64,000 nt of DNA, taken from the NCBI GenBank assembly GCA_029961685.1, contig JARWKL010000011.1, forward strand, positions 2,544,501 through 2,608,500, written 5' to 3'. Every line of letters starts with the position of its first letter. Position 1 is the stretch's first letter. Source of the stretch: Aristolochia californica. Lineage: Eukaryota; Streptophyta; Magnoliopsida; Piperales; Aristolochiaceae. Positions 10,442-23,149 of this stretch are shown here, piece by piece. Position numbers and translations under genes: made by a program. The notes beneath the pieces were generated by a model that worked only from the letters and a program-made list of their open reading frames with translations, was not told where the DNA came from and ran no database searches.

Positions 10442-12730
10442 TCATTTTGGGTGTGAAACAATATAAGTGAGAGCTGTGACAACATCAGCTATGGCAGGTC
10501 TCTCAGCAGGCTGCTCCTGAAGGCACATAGCAGCGACAATAAGTGCTTGATAGAGACCTCTTATTGGGTACTGACCCTGAAGCATTGGATCTGCCATTTG
10601 TTCAAATTTCCTTGGACGTTTGAATAAAGGTCGTGCCTGCAAGCATACCAGGGGAAGGAGCATTCACAAAGGATCATGCCATAATATCACAGAATTAGTC
10701 ATTTGCAATTAATCCATTTCTTGTTCATCAAGGTGAGAAAAGAGCAAAATTCATTCTCAAGGGAGAGAACATATTTTTATTTGATTCGGGAGAACAAAAT
10801 TCATTTCTTCATCATATACACAACATGGACTCCTGCAACACTGAAAAGGATTTTTAGCCAATAAAGACTTCTTGCCTTGACCTCAACCCCACTCACAACA
10901 AAAAAAAAAAAAAAAAAATGAAGCAGGAAAACAGAAAATTAAGAAAATATGTAAATGAAGCAAAAATATAAAGAAACGGCGCTTACTAACCCATGCTACT
11001 AGACTTGGAGCTACAGCATCTTTAGAAATGTCAATTGCTTTCCTGCCAGTAATAATCTCCAAAAGAACAACACCAAAACTAAAGATATCTGATCTTAAAC
11101 TTAGCTTTCCACAATCACCAACATATCCAAGCTTTGCAAGACTAAAATTAGAAAGTTTGGGACGGTAATCCTCTCCAAGTAAAATGTTTGAGGATTTTAG
11201 AGCACAAAATATGACAGGGGGGTTCCCTTTATCATGTAAAAATTCCAGACCTTTTGCAACACCGGCTGCTATTTTCATCCTTGTGCTCCAATCCAGACGC
11301 TTTTTACCTGATGGAAGGTCTGCAATGGACAATCAAGTGGAGAAAAAATAAAATGATAGAAATGAAACATGATAATGTTATTTATTAATCAATTTACCAT
11401 GTAGATGATGCTTCAAAGAGCCTAAAGGCATATACTCGTGAACCACAAGCCTCTGATCGCCATCAGCACAATATCCAACCAAATTAACAATGTTTGGGTG
11501 ATAAAGAACGCTTTGCATAGACACTTCAGTAAGAAACTTCAGGTTCTTTTGTGATCCATTAAATAATTGCTTGATGGCCACAACCTGTTCCGACACAGAA
11601 AATTACAGAGAAACAAAAATGATTTTGTGGTCCAATTAACATATGAGAGATAGGAGGCGGGACAAAGGTTAGCTGCATCCACGTTTTGGGGGAGGGAAAG
11701 GAGGAGGAGGCTCAAGGAAAAACCAAGAATGTCAAATAATATTTTTTCTCATAGAGAAAGACTACATATGGTATCATCTCAAGTAAAAGCTGTACAATTG
11801 GGTTTTGATATAGAACAGACTCAAATGTAGGGTAGACCTAAGTATGGCAGGTTGGTTTGAGATAAATGAAGGAACCAAGATGAACTGTACCGTTGAGTGT
11901 TTATGAATTATGTGAAAACTGAAATCGGTACTTCATCTTTATAGAAGAGCATGAATCGCCTTAAGAAAGAATCCAGTATTTATGGCTGCTACATCAACTA
12001 ATATCAAATTATTCGAGCAACATTCACAATGAAATGACAGTTAAAAAAGCAAAAAAAGAACAAAAAAAAATTCAGGATATTGTTCCAAAATGACCTGGTC
12101 ACTGCTCTCCAATCTCCCTTTATAAACTTGACCATATCCACCCCGACCGAGCAGACAATCAGCACTGAAATCCTTGGTTGCAGCAGCCAATTCACGCAAT
12201 GTAAAAGTCTGAGCAGCAAAGGGCTCAATTCCATCTTTGGAGTAACCCTTCAATTTCACTAAAAAGTAGAGAGAGTGAGTGCGTATTCAACAACAAACAA
12301 AATTATCACATTAAACACAGATACCGGCCGAAACTTGGCTTCTCCTAGGAGAAGGTGATTTCACCGGATCAGAGAAAGAACAACACCATTATCACTGCTA
12401 CCCAATAATGCTTTTATCAAAACCATCATTTACTGCCTTGGTTTATAGGAAATCATTTGCGTATGAAAAGCAGAGACCATGAAAAGAGGACCAGTTCCCT
12501 GCATCAGCTGCAGAAGGGTACTCACCGTCCACTACGCGTTCGTTGTCGGCGCTTCTGAAGGACAGCTCCGACAAGTCAGGAGTCCTCAATCCTTCGTAAA
12601 TTTCCCTAGCACTAGAGGAGGGACTCAAGCTGGGTTCGGACGAGCTCTCCGAGAATTTCGAGCGCTCCGACGACGTCCGGCAGCCTTGGTAGATCTCCGA
12701 GCTGGTCAACGGCGCGAAGAAGCCCCTCAT
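10442..12730 (-). CDS. G2: PBS1-like pseudokinase with shortened activation segment
   Basis: Five exons join in frame: 12526-12730, 12095-12258, 11398-11584, 10991-11319 and 10442-10636, giving 359 residues. Residues 1-68 are the leader with [10 protein letters not shown] and [10 protein letters not shown]. The RLCK-VII kinase domain follows, with P-loop [16 protein letters not shown] lysine, [17 protein letters not shown] and LEFLHDKG. The catalytic loop reads FCALKSSN (HRD Asp replaced by Ala) and DFG reads NFS. Exon 4 is 63 nt shorter than in G3 and G4, removing 21 residues between DFG and APE, still in frame. Catalysis is therefore very unlikely. An in-frame stop just upstream of 12730 supports this start. 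PBS1's MGC acylation signal is absent. Function is unknown; a scaffold or decoy role is inference. Confidence 0.8.
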
Positions 12731-13859
12731 AGCGCCGGTAATTTCTCGGGCGATGAAATGTGGGCAAGTCTAGGGAGCGCTTTATGCTTTATGCTGGACG
12801 TATTGAACCAGGAGTTGTCCTTTGGGAGCGGAATGAAGTGTCACGGAGCGGAAGCAATGACAACGTAATTACAGGAAAGAAAATGGAAAGAAACCGTTGA
12901 TTAATTTTCACTCTCGCTGATTTTGAACTGCAAAGAAGAAAATGGAGAAAAGCGGAGGAAACAATCACTACGTGGTTCCATAACCTTTCATTGTCGTTGA
13001 TCTTTGATTTTTGGTGGTTTGACGGCTTAAATTACACGAAAGAAAACGGAAAGAACAACCGGGCGAACACCTATTAAACAAAAAAGACTTATTAGTCTCC
13101 TTCTGTCTCTGCTTGCTTCGTCAGCCTCCTTGGGTCTTGCACCTATTAAACAAAAAAGACAAGTCTCCTTCTGCCTCTGCTTGCTTCTTCGATTTCGTTC
13201 ACTGCTCATTTAAGTTCATTCTCTTTCATTAATTCTTATCGTTCTCTCTTCAATTTCCTCTCTCTATTTACTCTTCTCTGTTGTTGTCCTTCTGGTTAAT
13301 CTATCCTAGCTTTCCAAATATTGCTTCTCGGATTTTTGGTATTAAGAGATGCGAAGTGGAAGCCGACTGTGATAGAGTTGTTTGAAGATGGGTTCGAGTG
13401 TGAATGGGACTTCTCTTAATTTAGTGTTCTAATAGACTCTGCTCATCAAATTAAGAGAAGTTTTGAGATATTCTCAATTTTCTTTCTTTTACAATATGCA
13501 CTATAAACGTTATTACATGATCACAGTTACAGCAAGGAGTAATTATGAGTGGCGCTACTGCTTATTCTGTTGCTCGATCAACTCCCCTAAGACGACCGAC
13601 AGGAAAGAATATAAAAAAGGACGAAAAGCACCCTGCGCTGCTCCACTGCTTTCGGTGCAAATTAATTGCACGCAAAGAACAACAAGTTTCTTCTCTGATT
13701 CATTTCGTTTCCTTGGTTTTTCTATTTTATTGTTTTCATTCTCTGTTTTTATCTAATTCAATACGTTTTCAGGATTTTCTGCCTGGTGTTTCATTTCGTT
13801 TTACAAACCCCCTTAACCAAAACCCCCAGTGGAAAAATATAAACTATAAATGTTGCCAT
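12731..13859 (-). promoter_or_regulatory. 5' flank of G2 and conserved upstream block
   Basis: The first ~370 bases match the other G1-G5 proximal flanks. From about 13195 the sequence matches the conserved upstream block. A short internal duplication repeats the ACCTATTAAACAAAAAAGAC / TCTCCTTCTG segment near 13070-13170. This copy is the empty site for copia-1. The plus-strand frame from 13545 (MSGATAYSVARSTPLRR) is the longest of its kind but is unrecognised and not conserved as a frame in the other copies. Confidence 0.45.
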
Positions 13860-14010
13860 TGAGAAAGATATTTTTAACATGAAATTGATATCAAGACTAA
13901 TTAAAAATTGTGACATAAGAAGTTAGTAATCATACAAAGTTGAGTTTACTAATCGAAGGAAGAAGACGTTTCCTTGTAATCAATGTCATAAGTTTGAGTA
14001 CACCTTCTAG

Positions 14011-16257
14011 TTGTGTATTTACTTGATCATGAACGACATAAACTTACAACTCAATCCATTATGTGTGTATTTCTTGGGTATGCCGGTTCTCAAAAGGGCT
14101 ATGTTTGCTATGATCCTCAGGCGTGTCGAGTCCGTGTTTCTCGGAATGTGGTATTCTTTGAAAACCAATATTTATTTCCCTCTCAAGTTACACTTCCGTC
14201 TACCTCTTTGTCTAGTTTACCGAGCTTTGATGAGCCTCAACCCACTGTTTTGCTGCCCTCTCCTCCTTCTGACCTAGCACTTGCTCTTGATCCTCCCTCT
14301 GCTCCTGCTCCTCTCCATCTTCGCAGATCCACACATAGTTCTCACCCTCCTGACCGGTATGGTTTTCCCTCTCCTGTATCTCTGGTAGCTACTTTGTTTT
14401 CTATTTCCATTCCTTCTGGATATAAACATGCTATAGCACATGAGTGTTGGCAAAAGACCATGCAAACTGAACTACAAGCGCTAGAGGAGAATCACACCTG
14501 GGACATTGTGGCTTACCCTCCTACTATTCGGCCTCTTAGAAGTAAGTAGGTCTTCTCTGTCAAGCTGCGTTCCGATGGATCGTTGGATCGGTACAAAGCC
14601 CGCCTTGTGGCCCTGGGGAACAGGCAGGAATATGGGATTGATTATGAGAAAACTTTTGCCCCAGTTGCCAAGATGACCATAGTTCGTACTATCTTAGCCA
14701 TTGCAGCCTCTCAATCTTGGCCATTGCATCAGATGAATGTGAAGAATGTTTTTCTCCACGGTGATCTCCAGGAAGACGTCTATATGAAGCTTCCCTCGGG
14801 TATGTCTACATCCTCTCCTGATCATGTCTGCAAGTTATGATGTCCTTTTTATGGGCTTAAACAAGCCCCCCGGGCTTGGTTTGAGAAATTTCGCAGCACA
14901 CTTATCCTCCACTGGTTTACCCAGAGTCAGTATGATACCTCTATCTTTTATCATAAGTCTGTTGCGGGCATGGTCATTCTCTTGGTTTATGTGGATGACA
15001 TCATCATTATTGGCACTGACTCTGGACTGATTACCAAGTTTCAGAAGGTGTTGCATGCCACTTTTCACATGAAGGATCTTGGACGCCTTACCTACTTCTT
15101 AGGGCCGGAGGTCCATCACACACTCAAAGGTATTTTCTTAAACCAACATAAGTATATTCAAGATCTTATCACACTCGCTGGGTTGGAGGACACATCTTCG
15201 GTGGCTACCCCTATGAGGTCAATGTCAAATATCGGAAAGATGAAGGGACTCTCCTTGATGATCTGGCTATCTATCGACGACTAGTCGGGAGTCTCATGTA
15301 CTTGACTACTACTCGCCCGGACATTTCCTATGCTGTTCATAAGGTCAGTCAGTTTATGACATCTCCTCGACACCTTCATCTTGCGGCAGTTCAGCGCATC
15401 ATCCGCTATCTTCGCGGCTCATCTGCTCATGGTTTATTCTTTCCTATTGGCTCCGCGCTACATCTGGTTGCCTATAGTGATGTTGATTGGGCAGGGTGCC
15501 TTGATACCCATCACTCTACTACAGGCTGGTATATGTTTTTAGGCGATGCACTAATTTTTTGGAAATGTAAGAAACAAAATCGAGTGTCCAAGTCATCTAC
15601 CGAGGCCGAGTATCGTGCTATGTCTACTGCGTGTTCAGAAGTTATTTGGCTCCGTGGTCTTCTTGCTGAGCTCCAGTTTCCTCAACCCTCATCTACACCG
15701 CTTCATGCAGATAATACAAGTGCTATACAGATTGCAGCTGATCCGGTTTTTCATGAGCGTACCAAGCATATTGAGGTTGACTGTCACTCCATCCGCGACA
15801 CTTTGGCGCGCCGGGTAATATCTCTTCCGTACATTTCTTCGGATCTTCAAGTGGTCGATGTCTTCACCAAAGTATTGTCTCAATCCTGACATAATTTTTT
15901 GGTTAGCAAATTGTTGCTAATTAACTCACCATCATCAATTTGAGGGGGGGATGTTACGATATGTTAAAATATATATTAAATGTAATTTATGTTCATAATT
16001 ATTGTATAATTTGGGATATGTACACGGGGTTATTTGATTAGGCTTAATGGGATAGGGAGGGTACTGTCTTAGACCCATGGGCCATTTTGTAACAGGAAAA
16101 CCTAAAGGTTAAATATTTAATGAAAGAGGAAAAATCCCCAATGGAAACATTTTGGATTGATTCTTCGTGTGCTTCGTTTCGCCGTGAAACCAAAGAGCTA
16201 CGCTCTCTCTTGTGGATGTTTGGATTGTTTCGTTAGTCCCTTGATTTTGATTTGTCA
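14011..16257 (+). mobile_element. Copia-2: 5'-truncated Ty1-copia element
   Basis: The element begins inside the integrase C-terminus (ERHKL, CVFLGY, SRNVVFFE) and runs through reverse transcriptase ([43 protein letters not shown]) and RNase H (STEAEYRAMSTACSE, HADNTSAIQIA, ADPVFHERTKHIEVDCH). A G-rich polypurine tract at 15942-15950 follows, then a 3' LTR. Frames are broken by stops near 14547 and 14839 and a frameshift near 15230. The 5' LTR, gag, protease and most of integrase are missing. CTAG flanks both ends (14007-14010, 16258-16261). It belongs to the same lineage as copia-3. Confidence 0.85.
15952..16257 (+). repeat. Copia-2 3' LTR
   Basis: 306-bp LTR starting TGTTACGATATG directly after the polypurine tract and ending TTGTCA before the flank CTAG. 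Confidence 0.8.
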
Positions 16258-16560
16258 CTAGCAATCAATCTTGTTTTCAATTGGGAAATAGATCCATTTC
16301 AATTGTGTTTTACTATAAATATTATATAGCTCAATCGTTTCTTCCACGTGGTAGAGAAGTGAAATAATGTCCTATTAGCATAAATAATTGTCAATCTCCT
16401 CTATGAGAGCTCTCCAACTTGGGTACTTCAAAGCCTTAACATAATCCTTGCCTCGTATTACCCTACTAAGATAAGTGCCAGCTACGGAAGTTTTGATTAA
16501 AATTTAATTTTTTAATAAAAATTCTATAAAAAAATTCAAGAACATTTCAAAAATAATTTA

Positions 16561-17369
16561 GAAGAAGCTTAGTTTAAGTAGAAAATGGTTTTCCCACTCT
16601 CACAAAATGTCTTCGGGGAATAGTGGAAGATCAAACGATAGAATTCTGATTTTTTTTTTTAAATTAAAAATCCTTACACCGGTAAGTCATCACCCACAAG
16701 TGATACGAAGATGGAAGAAACAATAATGGTAGTTTGACTCAGTTCATAGACAATGGCCTGAACCCCCTATAAACAGAGAAAGAAGAAGGAAAAAAACAAA
16801 TTATATAGACGAAAACTCCGATTTCATGTTGTTGTTACTCTCAGTTTCATCCAGCCTTCTATTTGTGTAAATGGGATGAACTTGAAAGCACAAATATGGG
16901 ATTTGCACTTTCCACTCTATTAGCATGCACTGGGAAATATAAATAACTTCATGAGAAAGATAAATAAATTTTTTTTACCATATATTATTTTGTAAAAACA
17001 CTTATACTTGCTGCTTATTGAGAAAGCATTACAAAGACTAGGCATTGGAAACTAATGCCTAGTCTCAGTCATGTTAGTACAAACCATTCAGAAAGATGAG
17101 ATTTTCTATCACAACTAGTAAAATTTTCAGCTACTTAACCATTGCTAATTCAGATATCAAAATTTATTTTTAAAGAACTCCGATTGAAAAAATTCTTTTT
17201 GTGTTGGAAACTAGACTTAAAGATCTTTCAGACACAATATAATATACTATATGAAAATTATGATAAGAGAGTGAGAAATCAAATGAAAACTAGGCATTGG
17301 GAACTAATAAGACAAAAGGGAAAATGAAAACTTTTTTTTTTCTTTTTTGTCTTTTTCTTCCTCCTTTAA
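16561..17369. repeat. Non-coding unit 2 segment, paralogous to 8161-8913
   Basis: Same AT-rich sequence as in unit 1, including the 10-bp hairpin near 17038-17064. It ends in a T-rich run at 17331-17360 that joins directly to a kinase fragment. No gene is seen. Confidence 0.5.
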
Positions 17370-17956
17370 TACCAAGTTGTGGCATCAGAGATATGTGAAG
17401 CAAGGTCAGTGAGAGCTCTAGCAATATTACGTATGAGAGGTCTCACATTAGTTGCTCCTGAACACACTTGGAAACCAGGTCAAGTGCCTCACGAAGGCCT
17501 TCGATTGGGTACTGACCCCCAAGCATTGGGTATGCCATTTGTAGGAAATTTCAATCATTTTTGAATAAAGGTCGTGCCTGCAAGCATCCAAAAAGATCAT
17601 TCACTGATTAAGAATCTCATGCATTGGTCTCAAGGTTATTTCAATAACTTAGGACTCCATATGAATCCTTGTCTTGCCCCTGACTTCAGCTTCCTCTTCA
17701 TGAAACAGGAAAATAGACATGGTTTGATAAAAAACAGAAAGAAAGAGAAAACTAAACTAAACTAAACTAAAACCACAATGAATAATGAGTGAGCTGGAGA
17801 GGGAAGTGAATGCACTTACCCATTCCTCAGCATCTTTAGAATTCTCACCCGCTTTCCTGCTAGTAATAATCTCTAATAGAACAACACCAAAGCTATAGAT
17901 GTCCGATTTTAAACTCAACCTTCTTGACATTGCATACTCAAGTGCACTATATTCTG
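17370..17956 (-). pseudogene. Kinase gene fragment related to G6 (exon 5 and part of exon 4)
   Basis: Matches 44160-44765 of G6: a decayed exon 5 with a deletion in the ERP/QEQ region, an intron, then the start of exon 4 read from its 3' end ([25 protein letters not shown]). Exon 4 also lacks the ESPSLVEW-like codons found in G6. The match stops abruptly at about 17956, where the next duplication unit begins. It shows that a G6-like gene was once part of the duplicated block. Confidence 0.75.
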
Positions 17957-19462
17957 AGGTTTAAAGTAGGACGCCCCATCCACATCTAGGCCATTGACGT
18001 CATGTGACTCTCTCTCATGTCCTTATACTTAAAATACACTTACAAAGTTATTGAAGTAGGATGGAAACATGAAATAAAATAAGAAATAGAAATGGCAAAC
18101 ATAGTAAATAATATTAAAGGAAATACTAAGTTAAAAATCATAATAGAAACACTTGAAAAACTTCTTTGATTATTAAGCAAACAAGCAAGAAATTTTTTGA
18201 AATAAAAATGTTATGACAGAGTAATTATAAATTCTTATAAACGTTTTTTACTAAATAAAAGTTTACACAATTATTTAAATTGATTTTACATATTTAGCTT
18301 TTTTTGCTTTAAGGTCCTTTCTCAATATGTAAAATACAAGAAACAAGAAGATATTGCTTGCATCTGGCACTCTTCAGACTAGTACTGATAATAGTGCTAT
18401 GGTGACAATGGGAAAGCCTAGAACAAAATGCAAGTGGATATTTTTCCTTAGCCAAAATCTTTTGGCCTTTGTGCTTGCTAGTTTTAGGAGAGATGGAAAT
18501 TTCTTGCACACTTCCTCTTGTTTCTTTAAAAGTTGAAGACATGAGAAAATGATTTTTCAATACTCTAAGGCTTTGTTAGTGTCGTTTCTGGGAAATGTTG
18601 AAAAAATATTTCTAGTAGAAATATGTCTTGAGGGACCATTAGTGCTTGTGTTTCCTAAAAATACTTTTCTAGTTAAAAATTTTACTGAAAAATCATATAA
18701 TTTTTTAGGTAAGCTTTTCTAGCCAAGATGGTAGGAAAACCATATGATTTTTTTTAATAAGTATTTGACAATTTTATTTTATAAAAATTTTATCGTGATA
18801 AATATGATAATGTATGAGATTGATTATTAATTTCTATTTATTTCCTTGAAAAAAGACACTAACATTTAATTTTCCTTGGAAATTTCTAAAATTTTGTAAT
18901 TTCCTAGTAAGACACTCATATGATTTAATCTAAAGGTTTCTTGGAAATGTGTACCCTAAGAAAAACATTTCTAACTTTTCTTGGGATATAAATTTCTAAC
19001 CAAAGGCACTAATGGGACCTAAGAAGAAACTATTATAGGAAAAACTAACCAGAAAAACACATACATAAAAACACCGGATAAAGAGATTTTTTTTTATAGT
19101 CAAATTCTTCCATGAGAAAGTTGTTCAAAAATAAATGATTTTCCCATTGTTTAATTTTCCTATAATAACACAAAAATGATGCTTCGGTAGAATATCAGAA
19201 ACAACGACCGAAACACGTATACACAAAAAAAAAAAAAAAAACTAAATTAAGAAAGAGAGAAAAGGCAATTAACACATATAGAACACTCATAAACTATTCA
19301 GACAGTCTACTTCCTGTTAGTTCTGTGATTTATTTCTAACACTTCCAAGCGAAGGACATTGCTGAAATGATCAAATAAGCAGGAAGATTGCTGAAGCCTC
19401 AACCAAAAAACTGTTTTACCTGTTTTCAGTTTAGTCCTGTGTCTTAGTTCCTTTCAGACTCA
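17957..19462. repeat. Start of duplication unit 3 and 3' flank of G3
   Basis: Matches 30380-31490 over most of its length, including about 1 kb (18180-19270) that is missing from unit 2. AT-rich, with poly-A and poly-T tracts, and no credible gene. The sequence around 18580-19030 repeats motifs such as TTTTCTAGCTAAAAATTTTAC. Confidence 0.5.
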
Positions 19463-22133
19463 TCATTTTGGCAGTGAAGCAATGTCAGTGAGAGTTGTGA
19501 CAACATCAGCTATGGCAGGTCTCACAGCAGGCTGCTCCTGAAGGCACATAGCAGCGACAGCAAGTGCCCGATAAAGACCTCTTTTTGGGTACTGACCCTG
19601 AAGCATCGGGTCAGCCAGTTTTTCTAATTTCCTTCGATCTTTGAATGAAGGTCGTGCCTGCAAGCATACCAGGGGAAGGAGCATTCACAAAGGATCATGC
19701 TATAATATCACAGAATCAGTCATTTGCAATTAATCCATTTCTTGTTCATCAAGGTGATAAAAGAACAAAATTCAATCTCAAGGGAGAGAACATATTTTTA
19801 TTTGATTCGGGAGAAAAGAAGTTTGGTGTATATATATTCATGTCCCTTCTGTTTCTTCTTCATCCGTGACAAACTGGAATTGGATGAAGATAGAGCCAGC
19901 ACAGTAGAAGGGAAAATGCATCATATAAATTAGCAACATAAAATGAAAATTGTACTGAACATCAACATGGTTAGCCGATAAAGATTTTTCAGCTACACAA
20001 CTTGGACTCCTGCAACAATTATAAGCTCTTGTAAAAACACTGAAAAGGATTTTTAGCCAATAAAGACTACTTGCCTTGCCCTCAACCCCACCCACAAAAG
20101 AAATGACTTCAGCAAATAAAATCTTCCTCTCCACAAAACAGGAAAAAACAAATGGGAATATGCAATCAAGCATAAATTCAGAAAAATAACAAAATATGTA
20201 AATGAAGCAAAACTATAAAGAAACGGCGCTTACTAACCCATGCTACTAGACTTGGCGCTACAGCATCTTTAGAAATGTCAATTGCTTTCCTGCCAGTAAT
20301 AATCTCCAAAAGTACAACACCAAAACTAAAAATATCTGATCTTAAACTTAGCTGTCCTGACATAGCATACTCAGGTGCAATATACCCATAAGTTCCTATC
20401 ACCATTGTCGACACAGTGGAGATACCACCAACAGGTCCAAACTTTGCGAGACCAAAATCACAAAGTTTGGGATGGTAATCCTCTCCAAGTAAAATGTTTG
20501 AGGATTTCAGAGCATGAAATATGACAGGGCGGTTCGCTTTATCATGTAAAAATTCCAGACCTTTTGCAACACCGGCTGCTATTTTCATCCTTGTGCTCCA
20601 ATCCAGACACTTTTTACCGGATGGAAGGTCTGCAATACACAATCAAGTGGAGAACAAATAAAATGATAGAAATAAAACATGATAATGTTATTTATTAATC
20701 AATTTACCATGTAGATGATACTCCAAAGGGCCTAAAGGCATAAACTCGTGAACCACAAGCCTCTGATCGCCATCAGCACAATATCCAACAACATTAACAA
20801 TGTTTGGGTGATGAAGAAGGCTTTGCATCATCAATTCAGTAAGAAATATCCGGTTCCTTTCTGTTCCATTATCTAATTGCTTGATGGCCACAACCTGTTC
20901 AGACAGAAAATTACAGAGAAACAAAAATGATTTTCGGGGCAAGGTTAAAGAAAAGACACGCTAAAAGAATGATTACAATGTTGGTCCAATTAACATATGA
21001 TGGATAGGAGGCCGGTCAAAGGTTAGCTGCATCCACGTTTTGGGGGAGGGATAGGAGGAGGAGGCTCAAGGAAAAACCAAGAATGTCAAATAATATTTTT
21101 TCTCATAGAGAAAGACTACATATGGTATCATCTCAAGTAAAAGCTGTAGAATTGGGTTTTGAGATAGAACAGACTCAAATGTAGGATAGACCTAAGTATG
21201 GCAGGTTGGTTTGAGATAAATGAAGGAAACAAGATGAACTGTACCGTGAGTTTTTATGAATTAAGTGAAAACTGCAATTGGTATTTCATCTTTATAGAAG
21301 AGCATGAATCGCCTTAACAAAGAATCCAGTATTTATGGCTGCTACATTAACTAATATCAAATTATTCGAGCAACATTAATAATGAAATGACAGTAAAACA
21401 AGCCAAAAAAGAAAAAGAAAAAATTCAGGATATTTGTTCCAAACTGACCTGGTCACTACTCTCCAATCTCCCTTTATAAACTCGACCAAATCCACCCTGG
21501 CCGAGCAGACAATCAGCACTGAAATCCATGGTTGCAGCAGCCAGCTCACGGAATGTAAAAGCCTGAACAGCAAAGGGCTCAAATCCATCTTTGGAGTTAC
21601 CCTTCCATGTCACTAAAAACGTAAAGAGAGTGAGTGCGTATTCAACAACAAAAAAATTTATCACATTAAACACAGATACTGGCCGAAACTTGGCTTATCC
21701 TAGGAGAAGGTGATTTCACCGGATCAGAGAAAGAACAACACCATTATTACTGCTACCCAATAATGCTTTCATCAAAACCATCATTTACTGTCTTGGTTTG
21801 TAGGAAATCATTTGCGTGTGAAAAGCAGAGACCAAGAAAAGAGTACCAGTTCCAATATCAGAGTGGGAATCTGGAAAACGAAGTTTCGGCGATTATATTC
21901 CCTGCATCAGCTGCAGATGGGTACTCACCGTCCACTACCCGTTTGTTGTCGGCGCTTCTGAAGGACAGCTCCGACAAGTCAGGAGTCCTCAATCCTTCGT
22001 AACTTTCCCTAGCACTAGAGGAGGGACTCAGGCTGGGTTCGGACGAGCTCTCCGAGAATTCCGAGCGATCCGACGGCGTCCGGCAGCCTTGGTAGATCTC
22101 TGAGCTGGTCAACGGCGCGAAGAAGCCCATCAT
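19463..22133 (-). CDS. G3: PBS1-like pseudokinase, full-length frame
   Basis: Exons 21929-22133, 21449-21612, 20708-20894, 20238-20629 and 19463-19657 join into an open frame of 380 residues with consensus-like splice sites. The leader carries [10 protein letters not shown] and a variant [10 protein letters not shown]. The kinase domain keeps [16 protein letters not shown], the HPNIVN segment, DFG (CDFGLAK), APE (IAPEYAM) and the [18 protein letters not shown] helix. The catalytic loop is FHALKSSN, so the HRD Asp is Ala. The intact DFG and lysine suggest it may still bind ATP. The activation segment reads GGISTVS where PBS1 has its AvrPphB-cleaved GDKSHVS motif (known for PBS1). Upstream of 22260 the usual flank has been lost. 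Confidence 0.82.
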
Positions 22134-22260
22134 AGCACCGGTAATTTGTCGGCAGATGAAATGTGAGCAAGTCTGGGGAGCGCGATATTGTTTTTATGGA
22201 GACATATTGAACGCGGGACCTTTGGGATCGCGAAATTCGCGGAAGCAATGACCCGGACGT

Positions 22261-22985
22261 ATGAGTCTAAGACCCAAATTGGAGACCGGGTCGATTAACC
22301 AATTGGGTTCCATGCCAACCCCCGACCTATGTCCTTCTATTTCCTTCTATTTTATGTTTCTGTCAAATAAATACTTGGGTATTTCAAAGCCTTAACATAA
22401 TCCCTAGGAATAGATAGAAAATACATTGAACAGATAACAGATAACAGAGCTATGTTTGTGAGCATTTTTGTATACATGGCACTTTTGTAAACATTGATCA
22501 CTGGTGTATTTTCTTGGATTTTTCAGTTTTTATGGATTTTTGGCTTTCTTTCATGGCTGTTGTGAGCACTTTTGTATACATGGCCACCATTGATGAAGCT
22601 TCAAAGAGGGCTATTCACACGACTGTATCAATTCTTACAGCCTTGATGGCCGCCACTGGTCCAACAAGGTATGAGGATTTCAAAACATCATTTTTGATTG
22701 CTGTGATATTTTGGTCAAACGATGATCCAAGCACAGAAAAAACTGAAGTAGCTAGTTGACAGAAGTGATTTGTGAAAATTTTGATTGAGGCCCAAAAACA
22801 AAATGGGACCTCTTAACTTACTGGTTCTGAATCCCTTGACATGTATACCATACACTGGTGGTGCTCTTATGGTTATACTCATGATTGCCAATCTTATTGC
22901 TTACAATATGAAGAATTATGATGTTTTAGAGTAAGTTTAAATCTGTAAAACCCTGCTAAAACATATGCGAATTGCCCTTTGAAAA
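22261..22985. other. Deletion scar between units 3 and 4 with foreign gene fragments
   Basis: The usual 8-kb upstream region is replaced by a short patchwork. It has a piece resembling 26940-26980 (TTTTATGTTTCTGTCAAATA), a piece of the copia relic (ACTTGGGTATTTCAAAGCC), then unrelated sequence with a TMEM8-like exon. A second possible coding stretch (about 22815-22932, plus strand, GGALMVILMIANLIAYN) follows that I do not recognise. Confidence 0.5.
22527..22668 (+). pseudogene. Exon fragment of a TMEM8/PGAP6-like (DUF3522) membrane protein
   Basis: A 142-nt exon lies between a good acceptor (TTTTTCAG) and donor (AAG/GTATGAG). It encodes FMDFWLSFMAVVSTFVYMA, then TIDEASKRAIHTTV and SILTALMAATGPTR. 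This resembles my recollection of the conserved core of plant DUF3522 proteins. Retained splice sites argue for a DNA-level copy rather than a retrocopy. No other exon of such a gene is recognisable here, so it is a fragment. Confidence 0.55.
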
Positions 22986-23149
22986 AACTATTCACACAGA
23001 GTCTACTTCCTGTTAGTTCTGTGATTTATTTCTAACACTTCCAAGCAAAGGGCATTGCTGAAATGATCAAATAAGCAGGAAGATTGCGGAAAAAAAACTC
23101 TTTAACCTGTTTTCAGTTCAGTCCTGTGTCTTAGTTCCTTTCATACTCA

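Larger units (their letters stand above)
13860..16560 (-). pseudogene. Old copia relic (unit 2 copy), split by copia-2
   Basis: Two arms, 13860-14010 and 16258-16560, match one continuous stretch of the relic in units 1, 4 and 5. The younger copia-2 element lies between them. The arms meet at CTAG, which is present at both junctions. Confidence 0.6.

Noticed and set aside
12479..12868. Plus-strand 129-codon frame over the G2 leader (and 33805-34386 over G5)
   Set aside because: It is antisense to exon 1 and its flank. The frame is kept by the in-frame repeats of the sense exon, and no family resemblance is seen.
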